Source of the DNA: Kordia sp039026955 | Lineage (GTDB): Bacteria; Bacteroidota; Bacteroidia; Flavobacteriales; Flavobacteriaceae | Length of the DNA stretch: 64,000 bases | Direction of reading: 5' to 3' | NCBI GenBank assembly: GCA_039026955.1 | Contig: JBCCLH010000008.1 | Location: forward strand, 1 to 64,000 | Shown: positions 42,298 through 50,851 of the stretch, one piece after another | Numbering within the stretch: the first letter of the stretch is position 1 | How the letters are laid out: each line of letters starts with the position of its first letter | Position numbers and translations under genes: made by a program | Notes under the pieces: model-generated | The model's input: only the letters and a program-made list of their open reading frames with translations | Databases searched by the model: none | Told to the model about the DNA's origin: nothing

Positions 42298-43625
42298 TGC
42301 AGGAGAAAGAACTCATATTACGTGTGGAGAACCTATCCAAACAATACCGTCTAGGCGTGATTGGAACAGGAACGATCAGTCATGATCTCAACCGTTGGTG
42401 GCACAAAATTCGCGGAAAAGAAGACCCGTATAAACGTATTGGCGAACGAAATACACGAAATACAGTTGGAAAATCGAACTATGTGTGGGCGATCAAAAAT
42501 ATCAGTTTTGATGTAGGTAAAGGAGAAGTCTTGGGAATCATTGGAAAAAATGGTGCAGGAAAATCTACCTTGCTTAAGATACTTTCTAAAGTAACAATGC
42601 CAACGCAGGGAATCATCAAATCCAAGGGTAGAATTGCCTCGTTATTAGAAGTCGGAACCGGATTTCATCCAGAATTGACAGGAAAAGAAAACATCTTCCT
42701 CAATGGTGCCATTTTGGGAATGACCAAAGCAGAAATCAAATCGAAATTTGAAGAAATTGTAGAATTTGCAGGCGTTCAGCGATATGTGGACACACCTGTA
42801 AAACGCTATTCTTCCGGAATGAAAGTACGTTTAGCATTTGCGGTAGCAGCACATTTAGAACCTGAAATTTTAGTGGTAGACGAAGTATTAGCAGTGGGTG
42901 ATGCGGAATTCCAGAAAAAAGCCATTGGAAAAATGCAAGACATCGCCAAAGGTGAAGGAAGAACAGTGTTGTTTGTAAGTCACGACATGGACGCGATTCA
43001 AAAGTTGACACAACGCACGGTGGTTTTAGCAGATGGAGAAGTGATCTTTGATGGAGATACTGACAAAGCGATTCAAGCCTACTTAAATCAAGGTTTAGAT
43101 ACAAAACCGTATCACGAATGGGAAAGCATAGAAACGGCGCCAGGAAACGATTTTGGACGTTTAAAAAGTGCGGCGATTCGCAATGAACAAGGCGATTTAT
43201 GCAACCGTTTTAGTGTGCGAGATGCTATTTATGTGGATGTAGCCTATTGGGATTTAAACACAGAATACAACAATACGGCGATCATTCACGTGATCAACGA
43301 ACGCGGACAACGCTTATTTGCTTCCAACGAATTCAACGCACCAGATTGGTTAGATTTTCACGATAAGAAAAACAAAGGAATCGTCACGGCTACCTGTAAA
43401 ATTCCTCGTCATTTCTTGGCAGAAGGACAATTCAATCTGTTAGTAGCGGTTGGAAATTACAATCCTGAAATCATTCATGCAGTTGAAGATAATTTATTAA
43501 GTTTTGAAGTCTTTGATGATACCACAGGTGATGGCGTACGCGGACCGTACGCTGGAAAATGGCCAGGAATCGTACGACCAATGCTGTCGTGGAAGATCAA
43601 AAAACAACCTTTAGACGAAAAATAA
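42297..43625 (+). CDS. wzt: Polysaccharide ABC exporter ATPase with carbohydrate-binding domain, Wzt-like
   Basis: A 442-residue ATPase. Walker A is IGKNGAGKST (about 82-91), preceded by an insert at about 17-60 (HDLNRWWHKIRGKEDPYKRIGE and so on); signature YSSGMKVRLAFAVA; Walker B ILVVDEVLAVGD. The extra C-terminal half (about 275-435) is the Wzt-type domain that recognises the glycan end, with beta strands such as YVDVAYWDLN and ATCKIPRHFLAEGQFNL. Wzt C-terminal domains usually bind a chain-terminating modification, such as methylation, and a methyltransferase gene comes next. Confidence 0.93.
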   Translation: MQEKELILRVENLSKQYRLGVIGTGTISHDLNRWWHKIRGKEDPYKRIGERNTRNTVGKSNYVWAIKNISFDVGKGEVLGIIGKNGAGKSTLLKILSKVTMPTQGIIKSKGRIASLLEVGTGFHPELTGKENIFLNGAILGMTKAEIKSKFEEIVEFAGVQRYVDTPVKRYSSGMKVRLAFAVAAHLEPEILVVDEVLAVGDAEFQKKAIGKMQDIAKGEGRTVLFVSHDMDAIQKLTQRTVVLADGEVIFDGDTDKAIQAYLNQGLDTKPYHEWESIETAPGNDFGRLKSAAIRNEQGDLCNRFSVRDAIYVDVAYWDLNTEYNNTAIIHVINERGQRLFASNEFNAPDWLDFHDKKNKGIVTATCKIPRHFLAEGQFNLLVAVGNYNPEIIHAVEDNLLSFEVFDDTTGDGVRGPYAGKWPGIVRPMLSWKIKKQPLDEK

Positions 43626-43632
43626 CCCGAAA

Positions 43633-44280
43633 ATGAATCAAGCCTACATAAAACTTCGAAAAGATATCATTGCATTGATTGAAGGTGAAAATCTCAAAGT
43701 CTTGGATGTTGGTTGTTCCAACGGAATCAACGGAAAATGGCTGCTCGATCAAGGAATGGCAACAGAAGTTATTGGTGTAGAAACCCATGAAGAATCTGTA
43801 GTGAATGCGAAAAAAAACATCACAAAAGTGATTGAAAAAAGCATCGAAGATCAAGAATTACTCGAAAGTTTTAAAGGAGAAGCATTTGATTATATCATTT
43901 TAGGAGATGTTTTAGAACATTTAATTGATCCGTGGCATGTATTGTCAGAACTAGAAAAAGCACTAAAACCGACAGGAAAAATGATCATTTCCTTACCGAA
44001 TGTACAGCATTTGGAAACCTTAAAACACTTGGTGTTCAAAGGGAAATTCCCGTACGAACCTAGCGGATTATATGATAAAACACACATGCGTTGGTTTACA
44101 CTCAAAAACATAGAAGAGTTGGTAGATCAAGCAGATATGAAAATCGAAGCATTGAATCGTGTCATGCGTTACAGTGCCTACAAAGGCGGTTTTCCGCTCA
44201 TCCCAAGAATTTTCAAAAAATTAGGATTCTTCAAAAACTATTTTACATTTCAGTACGTATTTCGCTGTGTAAAAAAATAA
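43633..44280 (+). CDS. Class I SAM-dependent methyltransferase
   Basis: A 215-residue methyltransferase. SAM motif VLDVGCSNGINGKWLL, then VIGVETHEESVVNAK, then YIILGDVLEHLIDPWHVLSELEKALKPTGKMIISLPN in outline, a pattern of Methyltransf_23-like sugar or small-molecule methyltransferases in capsule clusters. Acceptor unknown. Lying directly after Wzt, it could add the terminal methyl group that stops chain growth; this is inference from ABC-dependent O-antigen systems. Confidence 0.88.
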   Translation: MNQAYIKLRKDIIALIEGENLKVLDVGCSNGINGKWLLDQGMATEVIGVETHEESVVNAKKNITKVIEKSIEDQELLESFKGEAFDYIILGDVLEHLIDPWHVLSELEKALKPTGKMIISLPNVQHLETLKHLVFKGKFPYEPSGLYDKTHMRWFTLKNIEELVDQADMKIEALNRVMRYSAYKGGFPLIPRIFKKLGFFKNYFTFQYVFRCVKK

Positions 44281-44281
44281 C

Positions 44282-45139
44282 ATGTTATTCTCTGCCATTA
44301 TATTGTCCAACACCAAAAGTCAGTCAATTTTCGACATGACGCTACAGTGTATTGAAAGTATGATACAAGCGGAAAAAGACAATCCAGAGATTAATTTTGA
44401 AGTTTTGTTAATCGAAAGTAACAAGCAAATTCAAGATTCACCATATCAATTTCCAGATCATGTAAAAGTCATAATTCCTGTAGAAGAGTTTAATTTTCAC
44501 AAGTATCTAAATATAGGAATCAAAGCAGCTTCAGGTGATTTTGTCGGTTTATTCAATAACGATCTCATCTTTCAGAAAAACTGGTTCACGGAGATTCTAA
44601 AAGTAAAAAAGAAATATCCAAAAGTGCAATCGTTTTGTCCTGTAGATTATGACAGCAAATTCACGCCAAAAACATTTTTTGATGGAAAAGACTATCTATT
44701 CGGATACAAAGTCAGACGACATATTGTAGGTTGGTGCATCATCGCAGAAAAAGCAATGTTTGACAAAACCGGTTTGTTGGATGAACGTTTCAGCTTTTTC
44801 TATGCAGATGATGAGTACAGTTTGATGCTACAGAAATACGGTCAACAGCACATCTTAGTAGCAAATTCTGAAGTTTCACACCTAGAAAGTAAAGTCTCAA
44901 AAGAATTGGAAAAAAAGAAAAGTGCCTTCTTCGATGATGTAGAAATTCCCGAGAAGGACATTCCAATATATATTTACACGGAACAAAATCGCTGGATGTT
45001 AGAACGTAAAAAGCTGTTGCAAGGACACATCATTTTCCATAAAAAGTGGGGAAGTCCCAAAACAATCGCGATAAAGTCAAAAATTGCGCGTATTTTCATA
45101 GCAAACGGACTCGGTTTTCTAAACAAATTCTTTCTGTGA
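44282..45139 (+). CDS. Glycosyltransferase family 2
   Basis: A 285-residue GT-A glycosyltransferase, cytosolic face. The N terminus MLFSAIILSNTKSQSIFD, LNIGIKAASGDFVGLFNNDLIF (metal-binding region with NND) and, later, DERFSFFYADDEYSLML are typical of GT2. The sugar donor is not known. It starts one base after the methyltransferase stop, and its own stop overlaps the next start by one base (TGATG). Confidence 0.88.
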   Translation: MLFSAIILSNTKSQSIFDMTLQCIESMIQAEKDNPEINFEVLLIESNKQIQDSPYQFPDHVKVIIPVEEFNFHKYLNIGIKAASGDFVGLFNNDLIFQKNWFTEILKVKKKYPKVQSFCPVDYDSKFTPKTFFDGKDYLFGYKVRRHIVGWCIIAEKAMFDKTGLLDERFSFFYADDEYSLMLQKYGQQHILVANSEVSHLESKVSKELEKKKSAFFDDVEIPEKDIPIYIYTEQNRWMLERKKLLQGHIIFHKKWGSPKTIAIKSKIARIFIANGLGFLNKFFL

Positions 45140-46350
45140 TGAATGTGCTCTTTTTAGTAAATAACACAAAAATCTCACCAAACGCCAATGGTGGCGCGTC
45201 TGTATACTTTAGTCATTTGCAATTATTAGTAAAGTTAAACTACAAGGTTCATGTAGTATTGGTTGATTTTGCAGATGGAAAACAAGCGGAACTTTCATCA
45301 AAGGTAAATGCTGAGTACATTCAGGAAATTCAAGGATTATATACAGAAATAAAACACTTTCAAGTAGCACAAATTCCACCCAAAGGAATCTTCAATCGGA
45401 TCAAAAACGCAATCACAGCTCCTGAAAAATTTGAATATTTCTTTGTGAATGATACAAACGAGCAGATTTTAAAAGAATATATCTCTCAAAATAAGATCGA
45501 TTTAGTATGGGCAGAATGGCGCTGGACAGCGATTTTGGCAAACTATTCAAATCTAAACATTCCAATACTCTATGCGCATCACGATTGGGAATTCAAACTA
45601 CGAAAGCTAAAAAGTAAGCTTTCTTTCTTGCAGAAATTCCACCTAAAACAAAAGAAAAGAGTGGAATTGGATTTGGTCAAAAGTGTCTCAGCGTGTGTCT
45701 CCGCTTCGTACACAGAAACTCAAGAAATCAAAGACTACGGAAATCCAAATACATTATATATTCCGTTGACCTATCAACAAGTAGAATTGACAAAAAACAA
45801 CGAGAAAACTCCATCCATAGTCCATTTAGGTGGCATGGGAACCACCGCAAACCGCATCGGATTGGAACGATTTTTAGAGGTCTGCTGGAACGATCTCAAA
45901 GCACAAATTCCAAACATCAAACTAAAAGTAATAGGAAATTTAAAATATGCAGGGGAATCATTGAAACAACGATTAAAAGACGATCAAATAGAATGTGTAG
46001 GTTTCGTAGAAGATTTATCAAAAGCGCTACAACCGTACGACATACACATCATTCCATGGGAATACAACACAGGAACCCGCACACGAATTCCATTAGTATT
46101 CAACTATGCACAAGTCTTAGTCAGCACGGAAGCAGCAGCAAGTTGTTATCCCGAAGTCACTCACGATCAAAACAGTATCCTAAGTCAAGATTTACAACAA
46201 ATGACCACACAATTGGTAGATTTGTATAACAATACAGAAAAGCGGATATTTATAGGCGATAACGCACGTGAGACGTTTTTGGAAAGTTTTACAGTAGAAG
46301 AGCAGTTGGGGAAGTTGAGCAGGTTTCTAGGAGCTTTGAATGTTAAATGA
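45139..46350 (+). CDS. Glycosyltransferase, GT-B fold
   Basis: With the ATG at 45139 (MNVLFLVNNTKISPNANGGA) the protein has 403 residues. The N-terminal domain has NGGASVYFSHLQLL; the C-terminal domain has PSIVHLGGMGTTANRIGLERFL, ECVGFVEDLSKAL and a Pro-Trp-Glu motif (HIIPWEYNTGTRTRIPLVFNYA in outline), as in family 4 enzymes. The start was chosen because it overlaps the previous stop by one base; the frame is open 31 codons further, but that is in another frame of the previous gene. Donor unknown. Confidence 0.87.
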   Translation: MNVLFLVNNTKISPNANGGASVYFSHLQLLVKLNYKVHVVLVDFADGKQAELSSKVNAEYIQEIQGLYTEIKHFQVAQIPPKGIFNRIKNAITAPEKFEYFFVNDTNEQILKEYISQNKIDLVWAEWRWTAILANYSNLNIPILYAHHDWEFKLRKLKSKLSFLQKFHLKQKKRVELDLVKSVSACVSASYTETQEIKDYGNPNTLYIPLTYQQVELTKNNEKTPSIVHLGGMGTTANRIGLERFLEVCWNDLKAQIPNIKLKVIGNLKYAGESLKQRLKDDQIECVGFVEDLSKALQPYDIHIIPWEYNTGTRTRIPLVFNYAQVLVSTEAAASCYPEVTHDQNSILSQDLQQMTTQLVDLYNNTEKRIFIGDNARETFLESFTVEEQLGKLSRFLGALNVK

Positions 46351-46364
46351 TGAATTGTTCCAAA

Positions 46365-46508
46365 CGTCAGTTCGAGTGAATTTGTGCACATTGAGCGAAG
46401 TCGAAATGAAGCAAATTTGTATCGAGAACTACTTTGAAGCTGAAATGTAGTTCCTGCGAAAGCAGAATCCAAATCAAACCAAAATAGATTCCGCATCAAG
46501 TGCGGAAT
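46365..46508. repeat. Degenerate REP-like region, copy B
   Basis: CGTCAGTTCGAGTG at 46365-46378 is identical to the left arm of copies A and C, but no right arm is found. TATCGAGAACTAC follows at about 46421. ATTCCGCA (46488-46495) and TGCGGAAT (46501-46508) form a separate hairpin around TCAAG. A decayed copy, 50-250 bases before neuB. Confidence 0.65.
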
Positions 46509-46611
46509 GACAGCATAAAAACAAAGAGCAAAGCGATACAAATAAACGAATAAACAAATTGACGAATTAACACAACCCAACCCAACACCTAAGACCAAAC
46601 ACCCAAAACCC

Positions 46612-47616
46612 ATGAAAAAAACCTACATCATAGCAGAAATAGCCCAAGCTCACGACGGAAGTCTAGGAATGGCGCATGCGTATATTGATGCTGTGGCGAA
46701 AACAGATGCGGATGCAATCAAGTTTCAAACGCATATTGCTGCTGCTGAAAGTAGTATTCACGAACCTTTTCGAGTAAAATTCTCAAAGCAAGATGCAACG
46801 CGTTATGAATACTGGCAGCGTATGGAATTCTCGTTAGAACAATGGAAAGGACTTAAAGCGCATTGCGATGAAGTCGGATTGGATTTTCTATCATCACCAT
46901 TCAGTAATGCAGCGGTAGATTTGTTGGAAGAAGTAGGCGTGAAGCAATACAAAGTAGGTTCTGGGGAAGTCAATAACTTTTTGTTGTTAGAAAAAATAGC
47001 AAATACAGGCAAACCTATTATCATTTCTTCGGGAATGAGTTCCTTTGCAGAATTGGACGAAACCGTAGCTTTTCTCAAAGAAAAAAACTGTGAATTTTCT
47101 ATTTTACAATGTACAACCTCATATCCAACTGAACCAAAACAGTTTGGATTAAACGTAATTCAAGAACTAAAAGAGCGTTACCAAGTAAAAGTCGGATTCT
47201 CTGATCATTCCGCAGGAATCGAAGCGGGAATTGCAGCAGCTGCACTTGGCGCAGAAATCTTAGAATTTCATGTCGTATTTGACAAAGAAATGTTTGGACC
47301 TGACGCCAAATCATCACTAACATTTCCAGAAACTACAAAATTAGTCAGCGCTATTAGAAACATTGACAAAGCGCTGAATCATCCAATCGATAAAAAAGAC
47401 AACTCACAATATGCAGAATTAAAACAAATCTTTGAAAAATCCCTAGCAATCAACAAAGATTTACCAAAAGGACATGTTTTGACTTTTAACGATTTAGAAG
47501 CTAAAAAACCAAAAAACTATGGCATTTTAGCATCAAAATTCCAAAAAGTTATCGGAAAAAAGTTAGTAAATGATATGAAGCAATGGGACTTTTTGAATGA
47601 AGAAGACTTACATTAA
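46612..47616 (+). CDS. neuB: N-acetylneuraminate synthase family protein
   Basis: A 334-residue nonulosonic acid synthase that condenses an N-acetylated hexosamine (ManNAc for sialic acid) with phosphoenolpyruvate. The NeuB barrel is seen in YIIAEIAQAHDGSLGMAHAY, DAIKFQTH, FLSSPFSNAAVDLL, KVGSGEVNNFLLL, IISSGMSSFAEL, LQCTTSYPT, VGFSDHS and EFHVVFDKEMFGPDAKSSLT (partly outlined). A SAF (antifreeze-like) domain is at about 275-330. Whether the product is Neu5Ac, legionaminate or another analogue cannot be settled here. neuC and neuA lie downstream. Confidence 0.92.
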   Translation: MKKTYIIAEIAQAHDGSLGMAHAYIDAVAKTDADAIKFQTHIAAAESSIHEPFRVKFSKQDATRYEYWQRMEFSLEQWKGLKAHCDEVGLDFLSSPFSNAAVDLLEEVGVKQYKVGSGEVNNFLLLEKIANTGKPIIISSGMSSFAELDETVAFLKEKNCEFSILQCTTSYPTEPKQFGLNVIQELKERYQVKVGFSDHSAGIEAGIAAAALGAEILEFHVVFDKEMFGPDAKSSLTFPETTKLVSAIRNIDKALNHPIDKKDNSQYAELKQIFEKSLAINKDLPKGHVLTFNDLEAKKPKNYGILASKFQKVIGKKLVNDMKQWDFLNEEDLH

Positions 47617-47628
47617 AACCAACATAAA

Positions 47629-48708
47629 ATGATACGACATATACTCATAGTATTCTTTTGCCTAATTGGTTCAAGCAGTTTTTATGGGCAATCCAATGAA
47701 GAAATAGCTAAGAAATTTATTAAAGCTCACAATGAACAAGATATAAAAACGCTTCAAAAACTTACACATAGAAATTTTAAAGTTTCTTTAGGAGACATTC
47801 AAAAGCAAGGAATGGCTCATGTAGAAAAAAATAGGTCATTAAATACAAAATTTTCAAATATTAAAGTCGTAGAAGCTTCGGATACATCTATTACACTTTT
47901 TGTAACAACTTCCAATGATTACAGGACACTCATGGAGATGCCGCCTGTAATTGATAAGCACACGTATATTATCTCTAGAAGAAAAATTAAACAAATTATA
48001 ATTGAATATTCCACAGAAAAAAATTCTAAAGAAACGCTCAATGATGCGGACAAAAAGCAAAGAGCATTTGACAAATGGTTGGCAAAACGCGGTTTGTTAC
48101 TATCTGATTTTCCGGAAACAAAAAAGGGAAGTGCAATGCTTATAAATTTTGTAAAACAGTATAAAGAACTAGCTTTAACTAACAGTGTAACAACTGAAAT
48201 ACAAACATTCACAAAAAAGGTAATTGATGCTAGAAAGGCTGACTTTACTCGCAACGATATCAAAGGTTTTAAAGCATTTAGTTATGAAGTGTTAATAGCG
48301 CACAAAAACAATGATTATGATGCTTTACTGAAGCTCTATATTACGGAAAAAGAGTTCATTGAAATGTGTCAATACTATAGAAGATCACCTTTATTTGGCA
48401 AACATGAATATGATGAAAATGCACGTACAATTGATAAAGAACGCTTTGAATATTTGAATGGGAATTATTTTTACAAAAGGTCTATTCGATTTGAACTTAT
48501 TGGAGAACTTGATATAGAACCAGTTCCTTTTAGTAAAATTTTGAATCAAAAACCCTTAAAAAAGAAGCCAGAGTATTATTTTTTAAATGATAACATAAAA
48601 GTTTATTCGTATCAGAATAGTCATAAAAAAAAGAAAAAGGACATTCGTCTATGTGAAACGATTTATATACCCAATAAAGGCTGGAGATTATTAAATTATC
48701 GTCAATAA
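47629..48708 (+). CDS. Exported NTF2/SnoaL-like hypothetical protein
   Basis: A 359-residue exported protein with a signal peptide (about 1-20, ending SSFYGQ). The first mature part, NEEIAKKFIKAHNEQDIKTLQKLTHRNFKV, resembles the start of NTF2-like (SnoaL) domains; the remainder has no recognisable family. It is Lys-rich and more AT-rich than its neighbours, and it lies between neuB and neuC, 12 bases after neuB. That position looks like a later insertion into the module. Function unknown. Confidence 0.65.
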   Translation: MIRHILIVFFCLIGSSSFYGQSNEEIAKKFIKAHNEQDIKTLQKLTHRNFKVSLGDIQKQGMAHVEKNRSLNTKFSNIKVVEASDTSITLFVTTSNDYRTLMEMPPVIDKHTYIISRRKIKQIIIEYSTEKNSKETLNDADKKQRAFDKWLAKRGLLLSDFPETKKGSAMLINFVKQYKELALTNSVTTEIQTFTKKVIDARKADFTRNDIKGFKAFSYEVLIAHKNNDYDALLKLYITEKEFIEMCQYYRRSPLFGKHEYDENARTIDKERFEYLNGNYFYKRSIRFELIGELDIEPVPFSKILNQKPLKKKPEYYFLNDNIKVYSYQNSHKKKKKDIRLCETIYIPNKGWRLLNYRQ

Positions 48709-48818
48709 ATCACATTTCGACAGGCTCAATGTTCGTCATAATGACAAATAAACAAATCAACAAAAAAACAAATCAACAACCTAAAGCCAAAAGCTAAGAG
48801 CCAAAAGCAAAAAGAAGA

Positions 48819-49976
48819 ATGAACAAAAGAAAAATATGTGCCGTAGTCACCGCACGACCATCGTATAGTAGAATCAAAACTGCGCTCAAAGCGATTCAAG
48901 AGCATCTAGACTTGGAATTGCAATTGGTAGTCGCAGGTTCTGCCTTATTAGGACGTTACGGAAATGCTGTGAATGTCATTGAAAAAGACGGTTTCAAGAT
49001 TGATGAAAAAGTATTTATGGTGTTGGAAGGTGAAAATCCAACCGCGATGGCAAAAACGACAGGTTTAGGTGTGATGGAGCTTTCCAATGTGTTCTACAAT
49101 CTAAAACCAGATGCTGTGATCACAATTGCAGATCGCTTTGAAACGATTGCGACGAGTATTGCGGCGGCGTATCAAAACATTCCGTTAGTACACATTCAAG
49201 GTGGAGAAGTGACGGGGAATATTGACGAAAAAGTACGTCATGCGAATACCAAATTGGCAGACTTACATTTAGTTGCTTCGGAAGATGCACGCGATCGTGT
49301 AATCAAATTGGGAGAAGATCCAGAATATGTCATCAACACAGGTTGTCCGTCGATTGATATTGCGAAAGAAGTCTTAGAAACCAACGATTATCATTTCGAT
49401 CCGATCCAAAAATATGGTGGTGTAGGAGCGGATTTAGACATTGCTAACGGTTATTTGGTCGTAATGCAACATCCAGAGACCAATCGCTACAAATCGGCAC
49501 GAGAAGATGTTTTATGTACGTTAAAAGCCATTCATGAGTTAAACATTCCAACATTTTGGTTTTGGCCAAACGTAGATGCAGGCTCGGACGGAACTTCGAA
49601 CGGAATTCGCTACTATCGTGAAAACTTCAATCCAGCCAACATTCGTTTCTTTAAAAACATGGAGCCGAACGACTTTTTGCATTTATTAAAAAATAGTGAT
49701 TGTTTGGTAGGAAATTCCAGTGTGGGAATTCGTGAATGTTCGTTTATTGGAGTGCCAACAGTAAACATTGGAACACGTCAAAATCGTCGTCAACGTGGAA
49801 AAAATGTATTGGATGTAGCGTATGACACAGAAGCTATCAAAGTAGCTATTCAGGAGCGAATCTCCCAAAAAGGAAGACTCTCAGAACATATTTACGGCGA
49901 TGGAAACTCAGGAAAACAAATTGCAGAAGCCTTAGCAAGCACAAAACTCATTGCTCATAAAACGATTATGTATTAG
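48819..49976 (+). CDS. neuC: UDP-N-acetylglucosamine 2-epimerase, hydrolysing type
   Basis: A 385-residue GT-B-fold enzyme that converts UDP-GlcNAc to ManNAc and UDP (or the corresponding bacillosamine step for legionaminate). Motifs: VVTARPSYSRIKTAL, LVVAGSALLGRYG, HIQGGEVTGNIDEKVRHA, NTGCPSIDI, VVMQHPETNRY and GNSSVGIRECSFIGVPTVNIGTRQNRR (partly outlined). The substrate-binding pattern fits the NeuC/LegG group. It precedes the cytidylyltransferase gene. Confidence 0.94.
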   Translation: MNKRKICAVVTARPSYSRIKTALKAIQEHLDLELQLVVAGSALLGRYGNAVNVIEKDGFKIDEKVFMVLEGENPTAMAKTTGLGVMELSNVFYNLKPDAVITIADRFETIATSIAAAYQNIPLVHIQGGEVTGNIDEKVRHANTKLADLHLVASEDARDRVIKLGEDPEYVINTGCPSIDIAKEVLETNDYHFDPIQKYGGVGADLDIANGYLVVMQHPETNRYKSAREDVLCTLKAIHELNIPTFWFWPNVDAGSDGTSNGIRYYRENFNPANIRFFKNMEPNDFLHLLKNSDCLVGNSSVGIRECSFIGVPTVNIGTRQNRRQRGKNVLDVAYDTEAIKVAIQERISQKGRLSEHIYGDGNSGKQIAEALASTKLIAHKTIMY

Positions 49977-50152
49977 TTGTGAGATGCTAGTATTGAGTAT
50001 TGAGATGCTTCGAAAAACAAATCCACGAATTAACGAATCAACAATATAAAAAGTTCAAAAGTTTATAGGTTTATGAGTTTAAGTTTCGAAACTAAAAAGT
50101 AGAATACATATGACACAAAACCCAACACCAAAAACCTAACACCAAAGAAAAA

Positions 50153-50851
50153 ATGAACATTCTAGCAGTCATACCAGCCAGAGGCGGAAGCAAAGGTGTT
50201 CCAGGGAAAAACAAAAAACTCCTCCATGGAAAACCGCTGATTCAATACAGTATTGACGCGGCGTTGCAATCAAAGTACATTTCCGAAGTACTAGTGACGA
50301 CAGATGATGCAGAAATCATTGAAATCGCAAAGTCGCTTGGCGCGAATGTTCCTTTTGTACGTCCACCACATTTAGCGGAAGATACTACGCCGACCTTACC
50401 TGTGATTCAACATGCAGTTTCGTTCTTGCAAGATGAAGGAAAACAATTTGATGCTATTTGTTTATTACAACCGACAAGTCCATTTCGACCTGAAGGATTT
50501 TTAGACAGAGCTTTAGAAACCTTTCAGGAAAAGCAAACGGATTCTTTGGTTTCTGTTTTAGAAGTGCCGCATCAATACAATCCACATTGGACATTTGAAG
50601 CGAATGAACAAGGGATTTTGCAGATTGCAACAGGAGAGAAAAACATCATTACGAGGCGACAAGAATTGCCAAAAGCCTATCATAGAGACGGAAGTATTTA
50701 TATTACGAAGACAAAGGTTTTGATGGAAGAAAACTCACTCTATGGGAATTCTTTGTCGTATATTGTTTCTGATAAAAAATATTATGTAAATATTGATACG
50801 CTAGAAGACTGGGAAAAAGCAACGGAATTAGCAAAAACCATCACACTGTGA
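50153..50851 (+). CDS. neuA: Acylneuraminate cytidylyltransferase
   Basis: A 232-residue CMP-sialic acid (or CMP-nonulosonate) synthetase. The N terminus ILAVIPARGGSKGVPGKN is the CTP-binding signature; ADDTTP-like acidic sites, AICLLQPTSPFRP, and KAYHRDGSIYITK follow. It activates the NeuB product for transfer by a glycosyltransferase. Its stop codon overlaps the start of the next gene by four bases (GTGA), tying them together. Confidence 0.95.
   Translation: MNILAVIPARGGSKGVPGKNKKLLHGKPLIQYSIDAALQSKYISEVLVTTDDAEIIEIAKSLGANVPFVRPPHLAEDTTPTLPVIQHAVSFLQDEGKQFDAICLLQPTSPFRPEGFLDRALETFQEKQTDSLVSVLEVPHQYNPHWTFEANEQGILQIATGEKNIITRRQELPKAYHRDGSIYITKTKVLMEENSLYGNSLSYIVSDKKYYVNIDTLEDWEKATELAKTITL

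Noticed and set aside
45046..45138. Longer start for the 45139 glycosyltransferase
   Set aside because: It would overlap the previous gene by over 90 bases and add a basic stretch before the typical MNVLFLVNN start.
46612..50851. Legionaminic or pseudaminic acid pathway assignment
   Set aside because: The dehydratase and aminotransferase genes that would decide are not in the window; only a general nonulosonic acid call is supported.
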